Part shown: positions 1 through 5,926 of the stretch, piece after piece | Layout of the letters: each line of letters starts with the position of its first letter | How positions within the stretch are numbered: position 1 is the first letter of the stretch | NCBI GenBank assembly: GCA_041605955.1 | Contig: JBFIXI010000121.1 | Location: forward strand, 1-6,178 | Origin: JAHEJX01 sp041605955 | GTDB lineage: Bacteria; Actinomycetota; Acidimicrobiia; Spongiisociales; UBA5794 | Direction of reading: 5' to 3' | Length of the DNA: 6,178 nucleotides | Program-made: the position numbers and the translations under genes | The notes under the pieces: generated by a model | Told to the model about the DNA's origin: nothing | Database searches by the model: none | Seen by the model: the letters and a program-made list of their open reading frames with translations, nothing else

Positions 1-2
1 AA

Positions 3-1535
3 GGACCAGCACGGACGCTGTGGCTGCGTGGCATCCACCGCCGTACGGCAGCGAAGCCCGACAGCAAGATTCTGTCTGGGATCGACTTGGAGAGCGCGCT
101 CGATCCGCTGGGCGACCAGTCCTTCTACTTCTCGGCCGCCCGCTGCGACAGTTGGATGAAACCGGACGTGGCTCCTGAGCAGTACGACCCTCGCGACAGG
201 CACGGCAGACTGAGCGTCGGTGTCGCCCCTCACCGATCCACGGTGTGGGCGCCAGCGATCCCGGCCTGGCCGCAGTACATGGCTCGGGTGGCCGAAATCG
301 TAGACCGCGTCGAATACGTTGGTGACGCAGAATCTGACGCACTTGCCACACTTGCCCAGCCGGTGCCAAGAATTGCTCGCTCCGAGGTGTGGGGCGCCTA
401 CGACATGAGCGTGATCGCTCCCGAGCTGCTCACGGACAACGCAGAGCGGCCCGGCACCAATCCCAAGGCGGAGAGGTGGGCCTACGAGGCGGTCTTCTTC
501 GGCTTCAAGCCCGATCCCAACGATGAGAAGCTCGACCCGGAAAGCGTGAACTACGACAAGAAGCTCGCCGACCCCAACTTCACGGTGGCGGTAGCCCTCG
601 AAGGCAACTACCTCGGGCGCCTCGCCCTCAGCTTCGACATTCGTGACGACCGGCCTATCAAGATGATCGCAACCCCCGAGGAATGGCAGGCGCCCACAAC
701 GCAGGAGTTGGGTGGCTACTCCATCCAAGTGCTGACCGACGACGAACGCAGCCAGCTCCTCGACGAGGCATGCTCCGTATGCGAGGAGCCGACATGGCTG
801 ACGGTGCGTTACGACTCCGGGCATACGATGAGCGGCCGCATGCTCTACAGCGTCCAGCTGCGCGACACGATCTTCCCGTCGAACCGCTGGTTGTGGCGCA
901 CCTTCAAGGACTACGACGTCCACAAGGAAAAGCCATCGCATCCCAGCCAGATCGGCAAGGAGGACTCGTTGTTCTGCTGGGTGTGGAACGACTGGCCGGC
1001 AGACATGCCCGACGTCAAGCGGGGGTGGCTGGCCTGTGACGACGGCCCGGAGGAGATCGCCGACTTCATCCACTTCGACCCCATCGACAACCTGCTCACG
1101 CTGATCCACGTGAAGGCGTCGCACAGCAAGTCGCCCAACCGGCAGATCTCGACCTCCGATTACGAGGTGGTGGTCGGCCAGGCAGTGAAGAACCTGCGGC
1201 TGCTCGACCGGGTCGACCTGGCGAACCGGCTCCAGTCGGGCGTAGGTCGTGATCCGGAAGTGCTCAAAGCCGTGTGGCACGGGAAGCAGCAGAGCACTCG
1301 CACCGAGATGGCGAAGGCACTGCGGAACGCAGGCGAGTCCTACGAACGCAGAGTGGTGATCATCCAGCCGCGGGTGACGGCGAGTGAGCACAACCAGGTG
1401 ATGGCCGACCGGGCCGAACGGAAGAACACCGGAAGGGTGCGCCGTCTGAAGCAGCTCGACACGCTGCTCCTCGAGGCGCAAGCCTCCTGCCGCCACCTGG
1501 GCGCCGACTTCTGGGTCATCGGCCACTCGATCTAG
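3..1535 (+). CDS. C-terminal part of a large protein with PD-(D/E)XK-like nuclease signature (5' end outside window)
   Basis: The frame is open from the first bases to the TAG at 1533-1535, so the gene probably starts upstream. A TTG at 87 is a possible start but has no good ribosome binding site, and the codons before it (LWLRGIHRRTAAK...) look equally coding. A nuclease-like block lies at about 1038-1200: DDGPEEIADF (E at 1053, D at 1062), then a beta strand ending LTLIHVKAS (H at 1107, K at 1113), then a helix SDYEVVVGQAVKNL. This has the spacing of a PD-(D/E)XK core, with His where Glu usually precedes the X-K. I recall similar D-D-G-x-x-E-I-A-D plus H-x-K tails in helicase-associated and defence-type proteins; that is memory, not a search. 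A CSVC pair near 772-783 could be half of a zinc site. The protein ends naturally at ADFWVIGHSI. No signal peptide or membrane segment is visible in this part, so it is probably cytosolic and DNA-acting. Coding is near certain; the nuclease assignment is moderate. Confidence 0.75.
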   Translation, partial: GPARTLWLRGIHRRTAAKPDSKILSGIDLESALDPLGDQSFYFSAARCDSWMKPDVAPEQYDPRDRHGRLSVGVAPHRSTVWAPAIPAWPQYMARVAEIVDRVEYVGDAESDALATLAQPVPRIARSEVWGAYDMSVIAPELLTDNAERPGTNPKAERWAYEAVFFGFKPDPNDEKLDPESVNYDKKLADPNFTVAVALEGNYLGRLALSFDIRDDRPIKMIATPEEWQAPTTQELGGYSIQVLTDDERSQLLDEACSVCEEPTWLTVRYDSGHTMSGRMLYSVQLRDTIFPSNRWLWRTFKDYDVHKEKPSHPSQIGKEDSLFCWVWNDWPADMPDVKRGWLACDDGPEEIADFIHFDPIDNLLTLIHVKASHSKSPNRQISTSDYEVVVGQAVKNLRLLDRVDLANRLQSGVGRDPEVLKAVWHGKQQSTRTEMAKALRNAGESYERRVVIIQPRVTASEHNQVMADRAERKNTGRVRRLKQLDTLLLEAQASCRHLGADFWVIGHSI

Positions 1536-1790
1536 GCGGGGTGCCGTCGCGGGGCTGCGGTGGCGGAGGCCGGGCGTGAGCTTGATATCGGCCAGGCGCT
1601 CGACTGCGGCCAACGTGGCGCGACATGGGCTGGTGTCTTGCGCGGACTTATTCAAGATTCGCAACCAGGTACCAGCTGGACAGCCATCGTTGGAATCGAC
1701 GATGAATGATCAGCTTCGACGCATCGAATGCTTCAGCTCATCGAGCGAGCGCGTTGCTGCTACCACCGTTGCTGCGGATGAGCGCCAGTT

Positions 1791-1842
1791 TGCCCGGTCG
1801 GTGACGTAGGCGCCCCACATGTACCTCCGTCTCGACCGTCGC
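1791..1842 (-). pseudogene. Short remnant resembling RNase H-like domain of an actinobacterial RecB-type nuclease
   Basis: On the - strand, 1791-1823 reads YMWGAYVTDRA. Just upstream in a neighbouring frame, 1822-1842 reads ATVETEV. Joining the two across a small frameshift gives ATVETEV-YMWGAYVTDR, which parallels the STNDGA-YMWGA block of the fragment at the right end of the window. The 15 bases at 1809-1823 are identical to 5799-5813. I recall this 'acidic strand, short turn, [YV]xWGA' pattern from the C-terminal RNase H-like part of RecB-type putative nucleases of the TM0106 kind, but could not check it. Neither side extends convincingly, so this is at most a broken scrap. Chance similarity remains possible. 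Confidence 0.3.
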
Positions 1843-1921
1843 CCGCCGAGTGGGATACGCCACCGACGCCGCATTCAGCAACGCCTTCAACCGCCTGATG
1901 AACATCCGGTCCGAGGCATAC
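1829..1921 (+). pseudogene. Remnant of the second helix-turn-helix of an AraC-family regulator
   Basis: The frame open from 1805 to the TGA at 2024-2026 contains VARRVGYATDAAFSNAFNR followed by LMNIRSEAYG. This matches the AraC/XylS C-terminal helix-turn-helix pattern (V-A-x-x-V-G-Y-x-[SD]-x-x-x-F-[SN]-x-x-F-x-R, then G-x-[ST]-P-x-x-Y), including the diagnostic VGY, the paired Phe residues and the final Tyr. The usual G-x-x-P before the Tyr is replaced by N-I-R-S. Upstream in the same frame there is a TGA at 1802-1804, and the first helix-turn-helix and sensor domain are absent, so only the tail of a regulator survives. It has no start codon or ribosome binding site and is unlikely to be expressed as a working protein. 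The motif is seen directly; the family call is from knowledge of AraC proteins. Confidence 0.6.
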
Positions 1922-2057
1922 GGCACTCCTCGTAAGGCGACGTATCGCGGGCAGGCTGCTACCCAATGCGGGGCCGGGAGGGATTACAAGGCTCAACCAA
2001 TCGGTCGGATCCGGGTGTACGTTTGAGGAACAGGGTTTGCTCGCCCTATCTCGACTC

Positions 2058-2065
2058 AAGGGGGG
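2058..2065 (+). promoter_or_regulatory. Ribosome binding site fixing the start of the 162-residue gene
   Basis: AAGGGGGG lies four bases before the ATG at 2070, a purine-rich Shine-Dalgarno sequence. It favours this ATG over the in-frame TTG at 2037, which would add 11 residues and has no comparable site at the right distance. Confidence 0.6.
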
Positions 2066-2069
2066 TCGC

Positions 2070-2558
2070 ATGAGCACCTTTGACCACTTGTCCGACGAAC
2101 TCAATGAGGCGCTGGAGCGTTTGAAGGACAGAGTCACGATCCCGGCCGATCGAATTGCTTTCAGGTGGCCGATTGCCGCCTACAAGACGACGCCGGGGTT
2201 CGTCACCACCTTCAACATCTTTGGTTCGGAGACTTGTGCAGACTCGGGACTCATTGACGTTGCCGCAACCGGTCGGACAGGCCCAGACGGCACCGTGCGT
2301 CTGAGTCTGAATGATTTCCACTGCGTTGATCGCCCGCCCGCAGCGGGCCGCAACACCCTGGGCTATTCGTCACCGGTCAACGTCCAAGTAACGCCTATGT
2401 CCGATACCCCCGTGCACGTGTCAGCGCGTGCGACGATCGACACGAACGTGCCAAACGACGTGCTCATCGAGGTCTCTGCCTGGGATGGCAACGGAGATCC
2501 AGCCGACGTGGCGTTCTACTGGCCGTGTCTCGTTCCCACCCATCAGGTGATTGGCTGA
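2070..2558 (+). CDS. Hypothetical 162-residue protein, probably cytosolic and beta-rich
   Basis: I do not recognise this protein. From the ATG at 2070 it begins with a charged, likely amphipathic helix (about residues 4-22, DHLSDELNEALERLKDRV). Residues 25-162 then look like a series of beta strands with alternating hydrophobic residues and turn-forming D/N/G, for example FVTTFNIFG, GTVRLSLNDF, PVNVQVTPM, PVHVSARATI and DVLIEVSAWDGNGDPADVAFYW. That pattern suggests a beta-sandwich or jelly-roll-like fold. Three Cys occur (in SETCADS, FHCVD and WPCLV). There is no signal peptide, transmembrane segment or known catalytic motif. It stands alone on the + strand, with rearranged DNA upstream and 112 bases before ggt, so it is probably its own transcription unit. 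Codon use and the strong ribosome binding site support a real gene; function is unknown. Confidence 0.72.
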   Translation: MSTFDHLSDELNEALERLKDRVTIPADRIAFRWPIAAYKTTPGFVTTFNIFGSETCADSGLIDVAATGRTGPDGTVRLSLNDFHCVDRPPAAGRNTLGYSSPVNVQVTPMSDTPVHVSARATIDTNVPNDVLIEVSAWDGNGDPADVAFYWPCLVPTHQVIG

Positions 2559-2655
2559 GTTCTAGCGGCTTGGCATACAACGTGTGGAGCCAGCGGGAGT
2601 AGTTCCAGAGGCTCGTCATCGTCGGCTTCGCTAGGGTCGGATACGTGTCCGTTCC

Positions 2656-2665
2656 GGGAGGGGAG
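2656..2665 (+). promoter_or_regulatory. Ribosome binding site of ggt
   Basis: GGGAGGGGAG ends five bases before the GTG at 2671. It supports this GTG as the start, which also places a well-formed signal peptide at the very N-terminus. No clear -35/-10 pair is visible in the 112 bases between the preceding stop codon and this gene. Confidence 0.65.
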
Positions 2666-2670
2666 ATTCT

Positions 2671-4428
2671 GTGCTGCGTCGTTTGATTTTAGTGCTCGTG
2701 TTGTTGATGGTCGCGGCGGCGAGTCCGGCGGTGGCGCAGGACGTCCAACCTCCCCAAGCGGTCACGACGCAGCGGGAGATGGTCGTCACCGCTAATCCGG
2801 TAGCTACGGCTGCGGGCGTCAAAGTTCTGCAGCAAGGCGGCACAGCTGCTGATGCAATGGTTGCCGTCCAAACCGTGCTAGGTCTCGTGGAACCGCAGTC
2901 GAGTGGCCTCGGCGGAGGAGCCTTCCTCGTCTGGTACGACGCAGCTACTGGGGACATCACGACTTACGACGCCAGGGAGAAGGCTCCTTTGGCTGCAACC
3001 GAGGATCGCTTCGCCGGTCTCGGGTTCGTCTCGGCGTGGCAATCCGGCCTGTCTGTCGGCGTCCCGGGTACGCCGATGTTGATGGAAACGGTGCACGCCG
3101 AGCACGGGAACCGGCCGTGGGCGACGCTGTTCGCCCCCGCGATTCGACTTGCGCGGGGAGGCTACGAGGTCACGGAGCGTACGGCCGACCAAGTCAACGC
3201 TTTCCTTGGGTTCAATCCGAGTTGCACCGAGCGACTCCTCTTCCGCGATCCGACTGCGTTCGAGTACTTCACCAACGGAAGCGAAACCGACTGCGCAGCC
3301 ATCCCGGCGGGTACCCGGGTCCGCAATCCGGACTACGCCGAAACCTTGAAGACCCTCCGCAAGGAGGGCGCTGCCGGCTTCTATACCGGTGAGCTGGCGG
3401 CGGCGATCGTCGACGCCGTCCAGAGCGATCTCAACATTCCCGGCGACATGACGCTCGCCGACCTCGCCGCCTACGAGGTGGTCGAGCGGGACCCGGTCTG
3501 CCTGAACTACCGGGGTTACGAGGTGTGCGGAATGGGGCCACCGTCGTCAGGGGCGCTCGCCGTTGGTCAGATTCTCGGCATTCTCGAGAACTTCGACTTG
3601 GGCGACGATCCGCTCGGCGAAGAATTCGTGCACTTGTTCGCCCAGGCCGGCCGTCTGGCCTTCGCCGACCGCAACCAATACGTGGGCGACACCGACTTCG
3701 TCACCGTGCCGGTGGCGGGCATGCTCGACGAGGCGTATCTCGCCTCTCGGGCCGCACTCATCACCGACATGGACATGGGTACCGCATCGCCGGGCATCCC
3801 GCCGGGCGACTTCGACCCCAGCGGTCCCCAGCCGAACGACCACGAGGGCGGCACCAGCCAGGTGTCGATCGTCGACCGCTATGGCAATGCCCTCTCATTG
3901 ACCACCACCATCGAGAGCTCGTTTGGTAATGGGGTCATGGTTCCCGGCGGCGGCTTCCTGCTGAACAACGAGCTCACCGACTTCTCGTTTGCCGCGGTCG
4001 GGGGAGACGGTGAGCCGATCGCAAATCGGGTTCAGCCGGGCAAACGGCCCCGGAGCTCGATGTCGCCCACGATCGTGCTGGATGGCGACGGCAACCTGGA
4101 GCTCGTCACCGGGTCGCCGGGCGGATCGGCGATTATCGGCTATACGGCGCAGTCGATCGTCAACGTGTTGGACTTCGGGCTCGACGCGCAGCAGGCGGTC
4201 AACGTGCCCCATCACCAAAACCGCAACGGCTCCACGACGATTGAGATTCCCATTCCGGGAGTCACGCTCGACTATGACGTCGACGCTCTAGCCGCGGCGC
4301 TGGAGGCGCGGGGCCACCCGGTGGTCATCACTGGCCTCACGAGCGGCCTATCGGTGATCCACGTGACCGACGATGGGCTGGTCGGGGGCGCCGACCACCG
4401 CCGCGACGGCACGGTCGGGGGCCGATGA
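2671..4428 (+). CDS. ggt: Secreted gamma-glutamyltransferase (glutathione hydrolase proenzyme)
   Basis: This Ntn-hydrolase cleaves or transfers the gamma-glutamyl group of glutathione and related compounds, outside the cytoplasm. The 585-residue length is usual for the family. Residues 1-22 form a signal peptide (RR, hydrophobic core, AVA|QD cleavage) with no lipobox. The N-terminal signature (GTAADAMVAVQTVLGLVEP, then SGLGGGAF) is followed by the substrate-binding Arg102 in DAREKAP. Autoprocessing is expected before Thr395 (HEGG|TSQVSIVD), giving a large subunit of about residues 23-394 and a small subunit 395-585. Other expected residues are Thr413, Glu415, Glu434, Asp437 (NNELTDFS), Ser462-Ser463 (RPRSSMSPT) and Gly484-Gly485 (GSPGGS). 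Glu415 stands where E. coli has Asn411, as in Bacillus-type enzymes. The stretch from Asp437 to Ser462 is a few residues shorter than in E. coli, implying a shortened lid loop. Some family members are acylases rather than transferases, so the exact substrate is open. No linked metabolic genes are present. Confidence 0.95.
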   Translation: MLRRLILVLVLLMVAAASPAVAQDVQPPQAVTTQREMVVTANPVATAAGVKVLQQGGTAADAMVAVQTVLGLVEPQSSGLGGGAFLVWYDAATGDITTYDAREKAPLAATEDRFAGLGFVSAWQSGLSVGVPGTPMLMETVHAEHGNRPWATLFAPAIRLARGGYEVTERTADQVNAFLGFNPSCTERLLFRDPTAFEYFTNGSETDCAAIPAGTRVRNPDYAETLKTLRKEGAAGFYTGELAAAIVDAVQSDLNIPGDMTLADLAAYEVVERDPVCLNYRGYEVCGMGPPSSGALAVGQILGILENFDLGDDPLGEEFVHLFAQAGRLAFADRNQYVGDTDFVTVPVAGMLDEAYLASRAALITDMDMGTASPGIPPGDFDPSGPQPNDHEGGTSQVSIVDRYGNALSLTTTIESSFGNGVMVPGGGFLLNNELTDFSFAAVGGDGEPIANRVQPGKRPRSSMSPTIVLDGDGNLELVTGSPGGSAIIGYTAQSIVNVLDFGLDAQQAVNVPHHQNRNGSTTIEIPIPGVTLDYDVDALAAALEARGHPVVITGLTSGLSVIHVTDDGLVGGADHRRDGTVGGR

Positions 4429-4513
4429 CGGTCTGACCACGCCGGATTCTGTCGGGAACGGGCACCCTCCACAACGGACATCGCTGGCTAGCGAGAATCC
4501 TCAAACAGGGGTA

Positions 4514-4541
4514 TTGACTCGGGCGCGCAGATCCGTATTGT
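4514..4541 (+). promoter_or_regulatory. Sigma70-like promoter of the HNH gene, probably leaderless
   Basis: TTGACT (4514-4519) and TATTGT (4536-4541) are separated by 16 bases, close to the -35/-10 consensus. The ATG at 4549 begins eight bases after the last base of the -10, where transcription would normally start. No Shine-Dalgarno sequence precedes the ATG. The mRNA is therefore probably leaderless, which is common in actinobacteria. The last base of the -10 is the first base of the LexA palindrome. Confidence 0.65.
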
Positions 4542-4556
4542 CGAACATATGTTCGA
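4541..4556. promoter_or_regulatory. LexA-binding SOS box
   Basis: TCGAACATATGTTCGA is a perfect 16-bp palindrome and matches the mycobacterial/actinobacterial SOS box TCGAAC-N4-GTTCGA at every defined position. It runs from the end of the -10 element through the start codon (4549-4551), so bound LexA should block RNA polymerase. DNA damage, through RecA-stimulated LexA cleavage, should then induce the HNH gene. SOS boxes of this form are known in front of REP13E12-family genes in Mycobacterium tuberculosis. Confidence 0.88.
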
Positions 4557-5763
4557 TACGACGAACCAGGTCTCGAGTGCGAGCGCCGAGGTGGCCAGGC
4601 TGCGCACAGGCATTGCCGAGATGGCCGGAGACGACCTAAATGATCGGCACACTGATGAGGTGTCCGAGCGGCTGGTGGGGCTGCTCGAGATAGCTGAGCG
4701 GCTCGACGCGGAGGTGACGAGGGTCGCAGCCGAGTGGACGCGGCGCCGCGGCTGGGAGGCCGACGCCTCTCTATCGCCGACGGCATGGCTGGCACATCGG
4801 GCACCCGTCGCCAAGACAGAGGCGCGGCGACTGGTGAAGGCGGCCAAGGTTGTGAACGCGTCACCGCCGCTGGCCGCGGCGTTGGCGACCGGCACTACGA
4901 CATCGCCACACATCTACGCGCTTGCGGCCGTGATGTCGCCGCGGCGCCAGAAGCTCCTGCCCGAACACGGCGAGCTGTTGGCGAAGCAGGCGGAGCGTCT
5001 TCCGCTCAAGGACTTCGCTTTGCTGGCGCGGCGCTGGGCATCTATCGCCGATGATCAACTGAACGGCGACTCACACGAACCAGAGCCACCCGGCAACGAG
5101 GTCAAGGCGGCGGTGACTCTCGACGGTCGAGTCGACGGAACCTTCAGCCTCGAGCCGATCAGTGGCGCTCAACTTCTCGGCGTCCTCGATCACCTGGCAC
5201 CGCCCGACCCCGTCGATGCACCGGACGGGCCACGCAGTCTTTCGGAACGTCGTGGTGACGCGCTCGCCGAGCTGGCGACCACTCTTCACGAAGGCGGCGA
5301 GCCTGGTTCCAACCCACCCAACCTCGATGTCCTTGTCGACGTTGCTACGGCGACCGGCATGCAGCCCGAGCTGGCTCTGGCCCGCCGCGACCTCGAAGGC
5401 ATTGGGCCAATCACCTCAGAAGCCCTCGACCAGCTTTGCTGCGGGGCAACAGTGCGACGGGTGCTCATGGCGGGCGAGTCCATCGTGCTCGACATGGGCC
5501 GCAAGGCCCGCTTCGCAACCCCATCCCAGGCACGCGCCATTCGCATCCGTGATGGCGGTTGCATCTTCCCCAGCTGCGACCGCCCAACCGCTTGGTGCGA
5601 CATCCACCACATCGACGGCTGGCTGAACGGCGGCAACACGGACGTTGCCCGCATGTGCTGCCTGTGCCGGCGCCACCACACGCTGATCCACAACTCACAG
5701 TGGACCATCGTCGTCCAACCCGACGGCAGCTTCCGGGTGACCCACCCGATCCGAGCGCCTTAG
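4549..5763 (+). CDS. DUF222 (13E12 repeat-type) HNH endonuclease-like protein
   Basis: This 404-residue protein has the two-part plan of the actinobacterial 13E12/DUF222 family. A helical DUF222 region spans about residues 30-325 (LLEIAERLDAEVTRVAAEW, TAWLAHRAPVAKTEARRLV, RRGDALAELATTL). A C-terminal HNH domain spans about 330-385. In the HNH part, C338 and C343 (CIFPSC), the His pair H353-H354 (CDIHHIDGW), GGNTD (361-365) and C373-R-R-H376-H377 are present and probably bind zinc and a catalytic metal. The Asn usually found in the 'aNLvlLC' helix is Arg368 here, in a C-C-x-C context, so activity may be altered. The start ATG is fixed by the promoter and LexA box. Family members occur in multiple copies in actinobacterial genomes and behave like selfish or recombination-associated genes; some serve as prophage attachment sites in mycobacteria. 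The role here is inferred: a DNA-damage-induced nuclease or mobile gene. The gene meets - strand remnants tail to tail. Confidence 0.92.
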   Translation: MFDTTNQVSSASAEVARLRTGIAEMAGDDLNDRHTDEVSERLVGLLEIAERLDAEVTRVAAEWTRRRGWEADASLSPTAWLAHRAPVAKTEARRLVKAAKVVNASPPLAAALATGTTTSPHIYALAAVMSPRRQKLLPEHGELLAKQAERLPLKDFALLARRWASIADDQLNGDSHEPEPPGNEVKAAVTLDGRVDGTFSLEPISGAQLLGVLDHLAPPDPVDAPDGPRSLSERRGDALAELATTLHEGGEPGSNPPNLDVLVDVATATGMQPELALARRDLEGIGPITSEALDQLCCGATVRRVLMAGESIVLDMGRKARFATPSQARAIRIRDGGCIFPSCDRPTAWCDIHHIDGWLNGGNTDVARMCCLCRRHHTLIHNSQWTIVVQPDGSFRVTHPIRAP

Positions 5764-5798
5764 TGCCCGCTGGCTCGGCCGCCGCGCCTGTGGAAGGC

Positions 5799-5910
5799 GG
5801 CGCCCCACATGTATGCGCCGTCGTTGGTCGACTCCATGTCGACGTCGATCTCGATGTCGGCCCTGGGCACGTCGGTCACCCCGCCGCGCACAGGTACACC
5901 GGCTCCGGTC
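5799..5910 (-). pseudogene. Fragment resembling RNase H-like nuclease domain (RecB-type putative nuclease)
   Basis: The - strand frame at 5760-5975 contains PRADIEIDVDMES, then TNDGAYMWGAAF (5802-5867). The acidic strand IDVDME is the type that opens an RNase H-like exonuclease core (D-x-E), and I recall the 'P-R-A-D-x-E-x-D-V-D-M-E ... Y-x-W-G-A' block from actinobacterial RecB-type putative nucleases. In those proteins the domain continues for well over 100 residues. Here the frame ends within about 15 residues, at a TAA (5760-5762) that overlaps the stop codon of the convergent HNH gene. The upstream residues of this frame (RRVRGLGRGFVATSG) do not look like the family. This is therefore most likely a truncated scrap, possibly cut when the HNH gene arrived. 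The boundaries are approximate. Confidence 0.45.
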
Positions 5911-5926
5911 CGGTCGCCGCTTGTGG

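Larger units (their letters stand above)
1536..2069. other. Gene-free stretch with remnants of two unrelated genes
   Basis: This stretch of about 530 bases has no frame I accept as an intact gene. A GTG-started frame at 1576-1809 and a 49-codon frame at 1560-1709 have no ribosome binding site and no recognisable motif. The stretch holds an AraC-like tail on the + strand (about 1829-1921) and a short RNase H-like piece on the - strand (about 1791-1842), meeting near 1838. That arrangement suggests an old rearrangement junction. The last 40 bases lead into the 162-residue gene, where TTGAGG (2023-2028) and TATCTC (2047-2052), 18 bases apart, are a weak promoter candidate only. No terminator hairpin with a T-run is visible after 1535. 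Confidence 0.6.

Noticed and set aside
1560..1709. A 49-codon frame following the left-edge gene in the same phase, with coding-like text (LDIGQALDCGQRGATWAGVL).
   Set aside because: No ribosome binding site, no known motif, mixed third-base composition, and it follows a natural-looking C-terminus. It could be read-through or another remnant, but I cannot support it as a gene.
1576..1809. A GTG-started 77-codon frame.
   Set aside because: No Shine-Dalgarno sequence, low-complexity Ser/Ala/Arg text, and it overlaps the nuclease-like remnant.
1760..2137. A 125-codon - strand frame.
   Set aside because: Its text is Pro/Ser/Arg-rich, and it overlaps the AraC remnant and the start of the 162-residue gene, as expected for an antisense shadow in GC-rich DNA.
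4481..4494. Small hairpin TCGCT-GGCT-AGCGA after ggt as a possible terminator.
   Set aside because: Only five base pairs, with no T-run after it and more than 50 bases beyond the stop codon.
4337..4864. A 175-codon - strand frame antisense to the ggt end and HNH start.
   Set aside because: Arg/Pro/Ser-rich text typical of antisense to GC-rich genes; it crosses the well-supported promoter and LexA box.
5778..5801. GCCGCC/GGCGGC hairpin just after the HNH stop codon as a terminator.
   Set aside because: Six-pair stem with a 12-base loop and no T-run, inside what looks like old coding sequence; such stems are frequent by chance at this GC content.
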